A stretch of 48,571 bases of DNA from Desulfobulbus sp. (GTDB taxonomy: Bacteria; Desulfobacterota; Desulfobulbia; Desulfobulbales; Desulfobulbaceae). The notes beneath the pieces are model-generated. The model searched no databases and had not been told where the DNA came from. It saw only the letters and a program-made list of their open reading frames with translations. Position 1 is the stretch's first letter. The number at the start of each line of letters is the position of its first letter. Made by a program: the position numbers and the translations under genes. Shown one piece after another: positions 24,444-34,333 of this stretch. The stretch covers positions 1 to 48,571 of the forward strand of contig NZ_JAVBXR010000109.1 in NCBI RefSeq assembly GCF_030824455.1, read 5' to 3'.

Positions 24444-25568
24444 TCAATCAGGCTGTTGTGCGGCAACCACCCCATATCGGGCGTAGGTGGCCGTCAAGAT
24501 CCTGACCATGCCCTGCAGCCCGTAGCGCTCGGCAATGATGCGATGCTGCCGTTCCATCCGCTCCGGGTCGCGGCGGGGCAATTGGGCCAGTTCGGCCAAG
24601 CCCTGGCTGGCGGCGGGGACGTCGTCGTACTCGACTAGGCGGTAATCCTCGATGTGGCTGAGCGGTTCCATGGTCGAGGGGATGCGGCTGGCGAGCACCG
24701 GCAGGCCGTTGAGCAGGCTCTGAATCAGGGATTGGGAAACGCCCTCGGCCTCGTTGGAGGAAAAGAAGAACAGATCAAAGGCGCTGAAAAACTGTTCCGG
24801 CTGTTCCTGATGACCGGCAAAAACGATCCGATCCGCCACGCCCAGCGCCTCGGCCTGGGCCTGGAGTTTGCCTAATTCGTCGCCGCCGCCCACCAGCATG
24901 AACCGGTACTGGGACGGCATGGCCGCCGCGGTTTTGACAATGAACGGATGCCCCTTGTAATGACGGAGGAAGCCGACGTTGCCCACCAGGACCTCGTCCT
25001 CGCCAATGCCGTACTCCTGGCGAATTTTGCGGCGGTTTTCCGGCGAAAAGCGAAAGCGGGCCTCATCGTTGCCGGTGGAAAGCACGGCTGTTTTTTCTCG
25101 CGGCACGCCCTGGGCGACCAGCTGATCGGCAATGGCCGCGCTGCAAGTGAAGACGACATGGGGAAAAAGGGTGTAGCACAGGGCTGAGGAGATTGGCGCG
25201 AGCACGTGGCGGGTGCGGACGATCAGCGGAATCCGGCACAAGCGGGCAATGGCGCCGGCCATCCAGGAATCTTCGGACGAATGGGTGTTGACCACCGTGG
25301 GTTTGAGCGCCCGGATGAGGCGATACAGCTCCCACCAGGAGGCAAGGTTGAGCTTGGCAAAGGTCGAGACCCCATGCACGGCAATTCCTTCGGCGGCGGC
25401 CCGGCGCGCCAGTACGGAGTCGCGGGGGACAATCAGGGCCACGCGGAAGCCCAGCCGGCGCATCTCGCGCAGTTCGGTCAGGACGCGAATCTCCTGGCCG
25501 CCCCAGGACCGGCTCCACTCGGTGTGGACCACCAGCGGGCTCTGTTTCATCGGTTGTGCGTCCACCAT
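24444..25568 (-). CDS. Glycosyltransferase, GT4 family
   Basis: This GT-B enzyme of 374 residues has an N-terminal acceptor domain (HTEWSRSWGGQEIRVLTELREMRRLGF) and a C-terminal nucleotide-sugar domain (LVGNVGFLRHYKGHPFIV, then LVGGGDELGKLQAQAEALGVADRIVFAGHQ, then FFFSSNEAEGVSQSLIQSLLNGLPVLASR with the E-x7-E type donor site). Such enzymes build lipopolysaccharide core or exopolysaccharide at the inner face of the membrane. AAGGAG precedes the ATG. No other sugar genes are nearby, so the acceptor is unknown. Confidence 0.88.
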   Translation of the reverse strand: MVDAQPMKQSPLVVHTEWSRSWGGQEIRVLTELREMRRLGFRVALIVPRDSVLARRAAAEGIAVHGVSTFAKLNLASWWELYRLIRALKPTVVNTHSSEDSWMAGAIARLCRIPLIVRTRHVLAPISSALCYTLFPHVVFTCSAAIADQLVAQGVPREKTAVLSTGNDEARFRFSPENRRKIRQEYGIGEDEVLVGNVGFLRHYKGHPFIVKTAAAMPSQYRFMLVGGGDELGKLQAQAEALGVADRIVFAGHQEQPEQFFSAFDLFFFSSNEAEGVSQSLIQSLLNGLPVLASRIPSTMEPLSHIEDYRLVEYDDVPAASQGLAELAQLPRRDPERMERQHRIIAERYGLQGMVRILTATYARYGVVAAQQPD

Positions 25569-25781
25569 ATTCTCCTTGGGTAAAATAAACGTCTTTGGCT
25601 GCCCCGGCGCGTTAAAACGCCGCTTGCGATCAAGACGACGGCGCAGAAGGACGCAAGGCTTACGCCGCGTCCGAGCAATGTCTGTTGATGCAGGACAGTG
25701 ATTGATCCGGGGGTGTTGGCATGTTCCGGGCCGCGCACGCGCCGTCCTCCCAAGGCAGGGGGACGGAGCGGTGCGACCGGT
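25569..25781. other. Short gap, possible tiny membrane ORF
   Basis: On the minus strand a frame ending inside the glycosyltransferase start (25,547) contains VSLASFCAVVLIASGVLTRRG, one hydrophobic helix followed by basic residues. It overlaps the glycosyltransferase ribosome-binding site. No convincing start or ribosome-binding site is seen, so it is noted and not called as a gene. Confidence 0.3.
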
Positions 25782-28109
25782 TTATTCGGCGCCTTCCTCG
25801 AGCTGTTCCCAGATGGGACCGGCGGCGGTGTCGAGGATGGTCACGCCCTGGCGCAGCAGTTCCTCGCGGGCGGAATCGGCGGCGGTCCAGTCCTTGAGCT
25901 GCCGGGCCTGCTCGCGCTGGCGGATGAGCCGGTCAATCTCCGGCGTCAGGGGACAATGTTTGAGGCGGAGCACGCCCAGCACGGTGTTGACCATGCGCAG
26001 CGCTTCCAGCACGTCGGTTTTCTGCTCCAGGTCAAGATGCCGCAACTGCACTAAGTGATTGGTCTGCTTGATAAAATTAAACAAGGCGCCAATCGCTCCG
26101 GAGAGGTTGAGATCGTCGTTCAGGGCGTCGATAAAGCGTTTTTCCAGCTCAGAGACGTAGGAGGCCACCTCGGGATGGGGCAGGCCGGCGGGCAGGCACC
26201 GCAGTTTGCAGGTGTATTCGTCAATCCGCCGCAGGGCGGTTCGGGCCGCGTCCAGCCGCTTGTAGGAAAACATTTGGGGTTTGCGGTAGTGCACGCCCAT
26301 CAGCATGAAACGGAGTTCCCGGCCGGTGTAGCCTTTGGCCAGCACCTCGTTCAGGGTGACCACGTTGCCGGTGTCGCTGGCCATCTTGCGGCCGTCCTTG
26401 AGCAACTGGCCGGAATGGAGCCAGTAGTTGGCCAGCGGTTTGCCGGTGAGCGCCTCGGCAATGGCGATCTCGTTTTCATGGTGCGGAAAAAGCAGATCCT
26501 GGCTGGCGGTGTGGATGTCCAGGGTTTCGCCGAGATACTTGGTCGACATGGCGGTGCACTCGATATGCCAGCCGGGCCGGATGTTGCCCCAGTCGGTCTC
26601 GTAGAACAGGCCCGCTTTCAGTTCCGCCAGGGTCGAGCGCTTGAGCAGGGTGAAGTCGCGGGGATTGTCCTTTTCGTAGTTGTCCAGGTCCACGGTCTGG
26701 CCGAGCTTGATCTTGCTTAAATCAATCCCGGACAGCCGCCCGTAGCGCTTGAATTTGGAGATGTCGAAATAGATCGAGCCCAGTTTTTCGTAGGCGTAGC
26801 CCTTGTGGATCAGGTCGTGGGCAATTTCGATCATGTCGCCGACGTGTTCGGAGGCCAGCGGATAGCCGGTCGCCTTCTCCACGTTGAGGATCTCGACCGC
26901 CTGTTTGAATTCGTCGATGTACTTGCCGGTGAACTCGCGCAGGTCGGCCCCCGCATTGATCGCCCCGGTGATCGTGTTGTCGTCGAGATCGGTGAAATTC
27001 ATGTACAATTCCACTGCATACCCGCGAAACCGGAGATACCGGTTGATCAGGTCGGCGACGATGAAGCGGCGGCAATGGGCGATATTGGGCGACTCGGCGG
27101 CAGTGGGGCCGCAGGCGTAGAGGGTCACCCGGTTGTCGCGGATCGGGCGGAAGACCTCTTTTTTGCGGCTCATGGTGTTGAACAGCCGCAGTTGCGAGGT
27201 CTCTTCTTTGACCTTTTCCTGGGGTTTGAACAGGGTCGTGCTCAGGTAGCGCTCGCCGCCGTCGGGCAGAATCACGACAATGCAGCCCTCGCCGATCTCC
27301 TTGGCCCGCTCCATGGCCACATACATGGCGGCGCCGCTGCTCATGCCGGCGAAAATGCCTTCCTCGGCGGCCAGCAGGCGGACGGTGCGAAAGGCGTCCT
27401 CGTCGTCGATGTCGACAATGGCGTGGGGCAGGGTTTTGTCAAAAATGCCGGGCTTGTACGATTCCTTCATGTTCTTCAGGCCCTGGATCTTGTGGCCGCG
27501 ATGCGGCTCCACCGCAATCACCCGCACTTCCGGATGATGCTCGCGGAACCAGCGCGACAGCCCCATGGCCGTGCCCGAGGTGCCCAGGGTGACGATGATG
27601 TCGGTGACCCGACCGCCGGTCTGCTCCCAGATTTCCGGGGCCGTGGATTTGCAGTGCGCCTGCCAGTTGGCCGGATTGTTGAACTGGTCGGCCAGGAAAT
27701 AGCGCTCCGGATGCTCGCGCGCCAGGGCGTAGGCCTTTTCGATGGCCCCGTCGGTGGCGCGTTTGGCCGGGGTGAGGATGATTTCCGCGCCATAGGCCTG
27801 CATGATCAACCGCCGTTCGATCGAGGCCGATTCGGGCATGATCAGCTGGCAGCGATACCGTTTGGCGGCGCAGACCATGGCCATGCCGATGCCGGTGTTG
27901 CCGCTGGTGGCTTCAAGCAGGATTTTGTCGCGAGTCAGTTCACCGCTTTTTTCAGCGGCTTCGACCATGGAGAGGGCGACCCGGTCTTTGATCGAACCGC
28001 CGGGATTGCGAGATTCAAGTTTGCCCAGCAACTGGACCTTGTCTGCGACGGGATTGAGCCGGGACAGCTCCACCAGCGGGGTATTGCCTATTAATTCAAC
28101 AAGTTTCAT
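25782..28109 (-). CDS. Cysteine synthase-cysteinyl-tRNA synthetase fusion with altered signature motifs
   Basis: The 775-residue protein has two complete enzymes. Residues ~1-297 are O-acetylserine sulfhydrylase: PLP lysine 41 in [17 protein letters not shown] at 68-73, GTSGT at 176-180. Residues ~307-775 are cysteinyl-tRNA synthetase from [14 protein letters not shown] through a DALR-type helical domain and the usual C-terminal tail. The zinc ligands (Cys333, Cys518, His543, Glu547) and [11 protein letters not shown] are kept. The two class I signatures differ from the norm: HIGH reads NIAH (342-345), and KMSKS reads KMASD (575-579), losing the second lysine. It could make cysteine and charge it in one chain, or have a new ligase role. 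I chose the ATG at 28,109; a TTG lies three codons upstream. Confidence 0.9.
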   Translation of the reverse strand: MKLVELIGNTPLVELSRLNPVADKVQLLGKLESRNPGGSIKDRVALSMVEAAEKSGELTRDKILLEATSGNTGIGMAMVCAAKRYRCQLIMPESASIERRLIMQAYGAEIILTPAKRATDGAIEKAYALAREHPERYFLADQFNNPANWQAHCKSTAPEIWEQTGGRVTDIIVTLGTSGTAMGLSRWFREHHPEVRVIAVEPHRGHKIQGLKNMKESYKPGIFDKTLPHAIVDIDDEDAFRTVRLLAAEEGIFAGMSSGAAMYVAMERAKEIGEGCIVVILPDGGERYLSTTLFKPQEKVKEETSQLRLFNTMSRKKEVFRPIRDNRVTLYACGPTAAESPNIAHCRRFIVADLINRYLRFRGYAVELYMNFTDLDDNTITGAINAGADLREFTGKYIDEFKQAVEILNVEKATGYPLASEHVGDMIEIAHDLIHKGYAYEKLGSIYFDISKFKRYGRLSGIDLSKIKLGQTVDLDNYEKDNPRDFTLLKRSTLAELKAGLFYETDWGNIRPGWHIECTAMSTKYLGETLDIHTASQDLLFPHHENEIAIAEALTGKPLANYWLHSGQLLKDGRKMASDTGNVVTLNEVLAKGYTGRELRFMLMGVHYRKPQMFSYKRLDAARTALRRIDEYTCKLRCLPAGLPHPEVASYVSELEKRFIDALNDDLNLSGAIGALFNFIKQTNHLVQLRHLDLEQKTDVLEALRMVNTVLGVLRLKHCPLTPEIDRLIRQREQARQLKDWTAADSAREELLRQGVTILDTAAGPIWEQLEEGAE

Positions 28110-28282
28110 GATGCTCAAAGAAGTTTCAATGGATCAAAACAATATAAAGCGATATGGACGCCCGCAACATAGTCTATTTCCAGGCAAAGCGCAAAACAAC
28201 CGCCCGGCTGGCGAGAAATTTGTCGCTGCAGGCGCGGGGCGCGCAACCGGGGAGAGACGTCTCCGGCCGCGCTACTCCTTGG

Positions 28283-28966
28283 CTACTCCCTGAGCACCAC
28301 CCGCAGGTTGCCCTCGCGGACCTCAATGGCGGCGACGCCGTCGGAAAATCCCTGCCAGAAGCCGGGCTCCGCGCCGAACACCTCAATCAGATCGATGTTT
28401 TTCAGGCCGCCCAGCCAGGCGTTGGGCAGGGGCACGCCCATCACCGAGACGCCGCGCAGGATCACCACCGGCCGGCCGGACCGGAAGGCCAGTTCCGCCC
28501 CGGCGCGCACCTTGAGCACCTTGCCGCCCATGATGGGAAAATCCGGGTCCACCGGGATAAGCAGCTTGACGCTGACCAGGTCGTTTGCAAAATCAACCGC
28601 CATTTTGCTGGCCAGATCGGGGTTCTGGCCAATCATGCCGTTGATTTCCCGCTCGCTCAGCCGAATCTCCCGCGACGCGCCCTCCTCGCTGTAGGGCTCG
28701 GGCCGCAGTTCTTCCCGGCTTGGCGTTTCCCCTTGCCGCGCCGGCAGCGGGCGGCGGGCGCCGCCAGCAACCTGCTCAAACCGTTCCAGCTTGTGTTCCA
28801 GCCGCTGCTCCTCCGCCGGGCTGAGCACCACTGGCTCAAAGGGTCCAGGAAACAACCAGCTCTTGACAATCAATAGGGTGACCACCATGGTGAGCAGCAT
28901 GGCGGCAACAACAATGCCGATTACCTTGGCGGTGGAGAGGCCGGATTTTTCTTGAGGGATTTCCAT
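28283..28966 (-). CDS. Membrane-anchored periplasmic protein of unknown function
   Basis: The ATG at 28,966 has AAGGAAAT upstream. Residues ~15-36 form one membrane helix (VIGIVVAAMLLTMVVTLLIV). A Pro/Glu/Arg-rich linker (~45-100) leads to a C-terminal domain: SEREINGMIGQNPDLASKMAVDF, then LIPVDPDFPIMGGKVLKVRAG, then GVSVMGVPLPNAWLGGLKNIDL. The last part resembles lipid-binding DUF2140/YpmS-like domains that face the periplasm. It is followed on the same strand by the cysteine synthase fusion after a 173-base gap, with no sign of co-function. Confidence 0.7.
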   Translation of the reverse strand: MEIPQEKSGLSTAKVIGIVVAAMLLTMVVTLLIVKSWLFPGPFEPVVLSPAEEQRLEHKLERFEQVAGGARRPLPARQGETPSREELRPEPYSEEGASREIRLSEREINGMIGQNPDLASKMAVDFANDLVSVKLLIPVDPDFPIMGGKVLKVRAGAELAFRSGRPVVILRGVSVMGVPLPNAWLGGLKNIDLIEVFGAEPGFWQGFSDGVAAIEVREGNLRVVLRE

Positions 28967-29188
28967 GGCGATTTCCTTTGGATGCAAGCGGTTTTCCCCT
29001 TCTATACGCCACGCGTCCGCCACTGTCAAACACCGTGCGCCACTGAGGGGAAAACAGGCGGGAAACAAACAAAACAACAAAATGATAGGCCCATGCCAAC
29101 ATAATTGGCTTGCACCGTTTGGCAATCTCCTGTAAGTGCATCGCACTCCAGCAACCACACAACTTTTCCCCAGGGATTTTCACCTTCA

Positions 29189-30457
29189 ATGAACGGCTAT
29201 CTCCTTTTCATCCTGAGCGTTCTGCTGTTTGGCCACCTGCTGGACCTGACGGCGGCGCTGCTCAATCTCCGTCGCCTCAGCCCGGAGCTGCCGGCGGAGT
29301 TCGTCGGGGTCTTTGACGACGCCCAGTACGCCCGTTCGCAGGCCTACACCCGCGCCACCACCCGGTTCGGTCTGATCCAATCCACGGTAAGCCTGGCGCT
29401 GACCGTGGCCTTTATTGTCGCCGGCGGATTTAATTATGTGGATCTCGCCGCCCGCAGCTTCGGCTTTTCCTCGATTCCCACCGGCCTGCTGTTCACCGGG
29501 ATGCTCGCTCTGTTGTCGAACATCGCCGGGCTGCCGTTTTCGGTGTACTCCACCTTTGTGATTGAGCAGCGCTTTGGCTTCAACACCACCACCGTCGCCA
29601 CCTTCATTCTCGATGGCCTCAAAGCCCTGCTGCTGGCCGTGGTCCTCGGCGGGCCGCTGTTGGCCGCCATTCTCTGGTTTTTCGAGACCAGCGGTTCAGC
29701 GGCCTGGATCTACTGCTGGATCGCCGCCGTCGCCTTTGTCCTGGTTGTGCAGTTCCTGGCCCCGGTGGTGATCATGCCCCTGTTCAACAAGTTCACGCCG
29801 CTGGCCGAGGGCGAACTCAAAGCGGCCATCACCGGCTACGCGGAGCGACAACGGTTTGCCATCCAGGGGATTTACACCATGGACGGGTCCAAGCGCTCCA
29901 CCCGGGCCAACGCCTTTTTCACCGGTTTTGGCCGCTTCCGCCGCATCGTCTTTTTCGACACCCTCACCGACAAACTGGCCGCCAGCGAGATTGTCGCCGT
30001 GCTCGCCCACGAAATGGGCCACTATAAACTCAAACACATCCCGATGATGATGGCGCTGTCCATCCTGCAGATGGGGCTGCTGTTTTTCATCCTCTCGCTC
30101 TTCCTCGGCAACCAGGGGCTGTTTGCCGCCTTTGGCATGGAGCACGTTTCGGTGTACGCCTCGCTGGTTTTCTTCGGCTTCCTCTACTCGCCGATTTCCA
30201 CCCTGCTGGCGATTGGCTTCAACGCCTTTTCGCGGCGCAACGAGTATCAGGCCGACAGCTACGCCGCCCAGACCCTGGAGTCCGACGGGGGCGGCGAATC
30301 CCTGATCAGCGGGCTGAAAAAACTCAGCGTCAGCAACCTGAGCAACCTGACCCCGCATCCGCTCCAGGTGGCGCTCAACTACAGCCATCCGCCGGTCCTG
30401 GCCCGGATCGCGGCCCTGCGCCGCTTGCTCCCGAGCGCCAGCGCGGCGGGAAACTGA
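29189..30457 (+). CDS. M48-family (Ste24-like) membrane metalloprotease
   Basis: The 422-residue integral membrane protease has the zinc motif HEMGH near 274-278 and a third ligand in NEYQADSYA near 351. Long hydrophobic segments lie on both sides, and FVIEQRFGFNTTT in the first third is typical of CaaX-protease-like Ste24. Bacterial members act in membrane protein quality control. The start at 29,189 is preferred, as the upstream extension is not hydrophobic or conserved in character. It is divergent from the anchored protein and 4 bases before the SprT-like gene, so they form an operon. Confidence 0.88.
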   Translation: MNGYLLFILSVLLFGHLLDLTAALLNLRRLSPELPAEFVGVFDDAQYARSQAYTRATTRFGLIQSTVSLALTVAFIVAGGFNYVDLAARSFGFSSIPTGLLFTGMLALLSNIAGLPFSVYSTFVIEQRFGFNTTTVATFILDGLKALLLAVVLGGPLLAAILWFFETSGSAAWIYCWIAAVAFVLVVQFLAPVVIMPLFNKFTPLAEGELKAAITGYAERQRFAIQGIYTMDGSKRSTRANAFFTGFGRFRRIVFFDTLTDKLAASEIVAVLAHEMGHYKLKHIPMMMALSILQMGLLFFILSLFLGNQGLFAAFGMEHVSVYASLVFFGFLYSPISTLLAIGFNAFSRRNEYQADSYAAQTLESDGGGESLISGLKKLSVSNLSNLTPHPLQVALNYSHPPVLARIAALRRLLPSASAAGN

Positions 30458-30461
30458 GGCT

Positions 30462-31598
30462 ATGGATCAGATGGACAGCCGCCTGCACGCGGCCTGGCTC
30501 AGTCAACTCACGCGCGAATACAACGACATCTGCTATCAATACCGGGTCCGCCTGCAGCCGCCGGTGCTGACGATCAGCCGCAACCGCAAGCAGCTGGGCA
30601 GTTGGTCGGCCGGCGACCGGACCTTGAGTCTCAGCCATTTTCTGATCAGCGGACACCCCTGGAACCTGACCCTGCAGGTGTTGAAGCACGAGATGGGCCA
30701 CCAGATGGTCAGCGAAATTCACCGCCGGGACGACGTAGGCCACGGGCCGCTCTTTCGCGAGGCCTGCGCCCGGATCGGTCTCGACGCTCCCTTCCATCGG
30801 GCCAGCGCCGATCTGGAAGAAGGGATTGCCGATGCGGGGCAGGCAACGGCCGCCACCGAGCAGGGACGGCAGGTGATCGACAAGGTGCGCAAACTGCTGG
30901 CCCTGGGCGGGTCGGACAACGAACACGAGGCGGCGCTCGCCGTGCAGCGGGCCGGCGAACTGCTGACCCACTACCGGCTGGACTTCGACGCCCTGGCCGA
31001 AGACGAAGGGTTGACCCATCGCACCATCAACACCGGCGGCCGCACTCTGCCGGCGCACCGCAAGGCGATCTGCTCCCTTCTCGAATCCTGCTTTGCGGTG
31101 CGGGTGATCTGCGCCTCGACCTACGATCCGCTGACCGACCAGGTGTTCAAAACCATCGAACTGCTGGGACGCGAGGAAGAAACGGCGATTGCCGAGCACT
31201 GCCATCATTTCCTCGAAAACCGGCTGCAGATTCTGTGGGAGCGGAACCGGCGCGGTTTTACCGGCAACAGCCGCATCGCCAAAAAAAGCTATTACCTGGG
31301 GGTGTTGGCCGGGTTTCGCGAAACCCTGGAACGCTCCCGGCGCAGCGTCGCCTCGGCCGCGCCCGTCCCCGCACCCGGACCGCATCAGACCGCCGATTTG
31401 CCGGCGCATCGGGCGCTGCAGGCCCAGCAACGGCTGGAGGCGTTCGTTGCCTTTCGGTTTCCCCGGTTGCGGCAGATGCGGGGCAAAGCCACCGCCATGC
31501 ACGGCGAGGCCTACCGCCAGGCCATGGCCGAAGGCCGGGAATTGACCCTGCACCGGCCCATGGACGGCAGCGGCGCGCCAACCCGCCTGTTGTCCTGA
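30462..31598 (+). CDS. SprT-like metalloprotease with DUF2786 domain
   Basis: The product has 378 residues. The first ~110 hold a SprT-type zinc motif (LKHEMGHQMVSEIH, about 75-88, then GHGPLF). The second part (~130-330) matches DUF2786, with KVRKLLALGGSDNEHEAALAVQRAGELL and a following helical region. SprT-like proteases cleave proteins crosslinked to DNA in other organisms; DUF2786 proteins are uncharacterised. The combination with M48 protease suggests a protein-quality or damage role, but this is inference. Confidence 0.8.
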   Translation: MDQMDSRLHAAWLSQLTREYNDICYQYRVRLQPPVLTISRNRKQLGSWSAGDRTLSLSHFLISGHPWNLTLQVLKHEMGHQMVSEIHRRDDVGHGPLFREACARIGLDAPFHRASADLEEGIADAGQATAATEQGRQVIDKVRKLLALGGSDNEHEAALAVQRAGELLTHYRLDFDALAEDEGLTHRTINTGGRTLPAHRKAICSLLESCFAVRVICASTYDPLTDQVFKTIELLGREEETAIAEHCHHFLENRLQILWERNRRGFTGNSRIAKKSYYLGVLAGFRETLERSRRSVASAAPVPAPGPHQTADLPAHRALQAQQRLEAFVAFRFPRLRQMRGKATAMHGEAYRQAMAEGRELTLHRPMDGSGAPTRLLS

Positions 31599-31642
31599 AT
31601 TCCTTTGTATTATTAGGTTTGCATGAGCGCGCGCCGGTGGCC

Positions 31643-31671
31643 TTGACGCCGGACGGCCGCGTTTATTATAG
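31643..31671 (+). promoter_or_regulatory. Sigma-70-type promoter for speA
   Basis: TTGACG (31,643-31,648) and TTATAG (31,666-31,671) are separated by 17 bases, 45 bases before the speA start. It is the clearest housekeeping-type promoter in the window. Confidence 0.55.
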
Positions 31672-31715
31672 AAGATGTGAGAAGCGCAGCATGTTGTTGC
31701 AGGAGGAGCATACGG

Positions 31716-33629
31716 GTGAACTATACCATGGAACGTTGGAACATTAACAAATCGTCGGATCTCTACGGGGTTACCGAATGGGGCGGCGGTTATTTTTTCG
31801 TGGCCGAGAACGGCGACATGATGGTCATGCCCGAGCCCGGCGCGGTCAGTCGGGCGGTGAGCATCGCCGAGATTTCGGGCGGCATCCGGGAACGCGGCTT
31901 TGACATGCCGGTGCTGCTGCGGATCGAGAACATCCTCGACGCCCAGATTACCAGCTTGAATGAGACCTTCCGCTCCGCCATGGAGGAGTTGGGCTACCAG
32001 GGAACCTTCATGGGGGCCTACCCGATCAAGGTCAACCAGCAGCAGCAGGTGGTGGAAAAAATCACCCAGTTCGGTTCGCGCTACCATCACGGCCTGGAGG
32101 CCGGCTCCAAGGCTGAGCTGATAGCCGCCATGGGTATGATGCGCGACAAGAAGGCGGTGCTTATCTGCAACGGCTACAAGGATGAGGAATTCATCGATCT
32201 CGGCCTCTACGCCACCAAGATCGGCTTCACCTGCATCCTGGTGGTGGAGATGCCCGACGAGCTGCCGCTGATCATCGAGCGCTCAAAAAAGCTGCAGGCC
32301 AAGCCCATTCTGGGCATCCGCATCAAGCTCTCGGCCCAGGCCGGCGGCCATTGGTCGGAGTCCGGCGGCGAGCGCTCGATCTTTGGCCTCAACACATCCC
32401 AGATCATCCAGGCGGTGGATCTGCTGTCCAGCGCCGGCATGCTCGACTGCCTCAAGCTGGTCCACTACCACCTGGGCTCGCAGATCTCCAACATCCGAGA
32501 AATCCGCACCGCAGTCAACGAGGCCTGCCGGGTCTACGCCGGCCTGGTCAAGGAAGGCGCCCAGGTCGAATACCTCGATCTCGGCGGCGGTTTGGCCGTG
32601 GATTACGACGGCTCCCAGTCCAACTTCCTCTCCAGCCGCAACTACACCCTCAAGGAGTACTGCACCGACATCATCGAGGCGGTGATGACCTCGCTGGAGG
32701 ATGAGAACATCCCCCATCCGACCATTATTACCGAATCGGGCCGGGCCCTGGTGGCCTACTACTCGATCCTGCTGTTCAACATCCTCGACGTCACCCAGTT
32801 CCAGGCCGATCCGCTGCCCGAGAAGCTGCCTGAGGGCTGCGCCCCGCAGCTTGAATACATGGTCCAGGCGCTGAAAGACCTGACCGTGCGCAACATTCAG
32901 GAGGTGTTCAACGACGCCGTGTTCTACCGCGACGAGACCCGGCGGCTGTTCCAGAACGGCAAAATCAGCCTGCGCGAACGCTCCCTGGCCGAGCAGCTGT
33001 TCTGGACCACAATCAACGAAATCAGCCGGTTGTCTAAAGAGTTGAAAAACCCCAGCACCGAACTGATCGACCTCGACCGGGTGCTGTCGGATTTCTACTA
33101 CTGCAACTTCAGCGTGTTCCAGAGCCTGCCCGACGCCTGGGCCATTGGCCAGCTGTTTCCGATTATGCCGATCCACCGGCTGGACGAGGAGCCGGTCCGC
33201 AAGGGCATCCTGGCCGACATCACCTGCGACTGCGACGGCAAGATCGACCAGTTCATCGACAAACGGGGCGTCAAACGCTACCTGCCCCTGCACGAACTCA
33301 AGCCCTACGAGGAGTACTACCTTGGGGCCTTCCTGGTCGGCGCCTACCAGGAGACCCTGGGCGACCTGCACAACCTGCTGGGCGACACCAACGTGGTCAC
33401 CATCCGCATCAAGGACGGCGGCGAATACGAATTCGTCAGCGAACAGGAAGGAGACACCGTGGCCGAGGTGCTGAGCTACGTCCAGTACGACCCCAAGCGG
33501 CTCTTTGTCCGCTTCCGCGAAACGGCAGAGCAGGCGGTGCGCTCCGGCCGGATCAGCGCCCAGGAACGACGGGAAATTGTCGAAGCGTATGAGGCGGGGT
33601 TACGGGGGTATACGTATTTTGAGAGGTAG
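31716..33629 (+). CDS. speA: Biosynthetic arginine decarboxylase
   Basis: SpeA makes agmatine from arginine, the entry step to polyamines. The start is read as the GTG at 31,716, nine bases after AGGAGG; an ATG four codons later is the alternative. The 637-residue product shows GVTEWGGGYFFVAENGDM, the PLP-lysine segment YPIKVNQQQQVVE (Lys near 105), EAGSKAEL, LKLVHYHLGSQISNI and LDLGGGLAVDYDG, and full SpeA length. Downstream polyamine genes (38,090 and 39,280) are cut off from it by nested mobile elements. Confidence 0.93.
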   Translation: MNYTMERWNINKSSDLYGVTEWGGGYFFVAENGDMMVMPEPGAVSRAVSIAEISGGIRERGFDMPVLLRIENILDAQITSLNETFRSAMEELGYQGTFMGAYPIKVNQQQQVVEKITQFGSRYHHGLEAGSKAELIAAMGMMRDKKAVLICNGYKDEEFIDLGLYATKIGFTCILVVEMPDELPLIIERSKKLQAKPILGIRIKLSAQAGGHWSESGGERSIFGLNTSQIIQAVDLLSSAGMLDCLKLVHYHLGSQISNIREIRTAVNEACRVYAGLVKEGAQVEYLDLGGGLAVDYDGSQSNFLSSRNYTLKEYCTDIIEAVMTSLEDENIPHPTIITESGRALVAYYSILLFNILDVTQFQADPLPEKLPEGCAPQLEYMVQALKDLTVRNIQEVFNDAVFYRDETRRLFQNGKISLRERSLAEQLFWTTINEISRLSKELKNPSTELIDLDRVLSDFYYCNFSVFQSLPDAWAIGQLFPIMPIHRLDEEPVRKGILADITCDCDGKIDQFIDKRGVKRYLPLHELKPYEEYYLGAFLVGAYQETLGDLHNLLGDTNVVTIRIKDGGEYEFVSEQEGDTVAEVLSYVQYDPKRLFVRFRETAEQAVRSGRISAQERREIVEAYEAGLRGYTYFER

Positions 33630-33687
33630 GACTGAAGGTTGATTAGACTGTAGCCTGTTAGACTATTAGGAAAAACACCTGCATCCC

Positions 33688-33782
33688 GGTAGGTTGGGCT
33701 GAGCACAGCGATGCCCAACAACGCACTGACACCGATGCAACCGTTGGGGTTCACGATACAGCCGTTCACCCCCAACCTACGG
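33688..33782. repeat. Pair of REP-like palindromes
   Basis: GGTAGGTTGGGC ... GCCCAAC (33,688-33,719) and CGTTGGGGTTCAC ... CACCCCCAACCTACGG (33,742-33,782) are REP-type stem-loops in opposite orientation, together a BIME-like unit. They share GTAGGTTGGG/CCCAACCTAC with the REPs at 34,315 and 37,999. A further partial repeat (GTTCCCACGCTGGAGCGTTGG) follows near 33,850. They were presumably spread by the RAYT transposase encoded 4 kb downstream. Confidence 0.65.
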
Positions 33783-33902
33783 ACTGCGCGATCCTCGACT
33801 GTTCTTGATCGTTCGGAATCAAAGGGACACTGGAGCGTTCAAAGTACGTTCCCACGCTGGAGCGTTGGACGATCAAAATTGATATCATAAACTTGTAATG
33901 AG

Positions 33903-34307
33903 ATGATCCTAAATTTGGAATATTTTAAAATAGTTACAACCATATTCCTTGCGGTTATCGGATGGATCGTGGCGCATTACTTCACATCAAAGCGAGATAT
34001 AAGCAATAAACGACGTGAGATTTCTATTGAGCATCTGGTTAATGCGTATCGAGTTTTAACGAATGACGTCTCGCACAGAAAGCTCAATGACGACCGCAAG
34101 GTTGCTCTTGAAAATTTGCTTTCTGACATTCAGTTATTCGGCTCTGTTGAGCAGGTAGCTATGGCAAAATCTCTTGCTGATGAGGTGGCAGCAGGAGGGG
34201 CTTTCGAACTTGACCCATTAATCAACAGCCTCAAAAATGATTTGAGAGCTCAATTAAAACTTGAAAAAGTTCAAGGCAATGTACGTTGGTTGCGCTTTGA
34301 AAAGTAG
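33903..34307 (+). CDS. Small membrane-anchored hypothetical protein, 134 residues
   Basis: One N-terminal helix (IVTTIFLAVIGWIVAHYF, about 10-27) is followed by basic residues (SKRDISNKRREIS) and a soluble helical part (EHLVNAYRVLTNDVSHRKLNDDRKVALENLLSDIQLFGS). This arrangement puts the C-terminal part in the cytoplasm. Proteins of this form are scattered in mobile regions. No ribosome-binding site is obvious. GC content is low compared with speA and nspC, in keeping with acquisition together with the surrounding repeats. Confidence 0.65.
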   Translation: MILNLEYFKIVTTIFLAVIGWIVAHYFTSKRDISNKRREISIEHLVNAYRVLTNDVSHRKLNDDRKVALENLLSDIQLFGSVEQVAMAKSLADEVAAGGAFELDPLINSLKNDLRAQLKLEKVQGNVRWLRFEK

Positions 34308-34314
34308 CCGGCAT

Positions 34315-34333
34315 CGTAGGTTGGGGTGAGGAA
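34315..34333 (+). repeat. Left half of a REP split by the ISAs1 element
   Basis: CGTAGGTTGGGGTGAGGAA ends exactly at the ISAs1 left terminus. Its continuation CGAACCCCAACG lies at 37,442-37,453, behind the second copy of the 10-bp duplication GGGTGAGGAA (34,324-34,333 and 37,432-37,441). Joined, they rebuild a REP matching the inverted copy at 37,999-38,029. Confidence 0.8.

Noticed and set aside
25547..25753. 68-codon minus-strand ORF with a hydrophobic helix
   Set aside because: No convincing start or ribosome-binding site and overlap with the glycosyltransferase start; kept only as a note in the gap entry.
26805..28094. 429-codon plus-strand ORF opposite the cysteine synthase fusion
   Set aside because: Mirror frame of a GC-rich gene with clear motifs on the minus strand; the translation is low in hydrophobic structure and His/Gly/Asp-rich.
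30375..32090. 571-codon minus-strand ORF opposite the SprT-like and speA genes
   Set aside because: Antisense shadow of two well-supported genes; it spans their boundary and has no motif.
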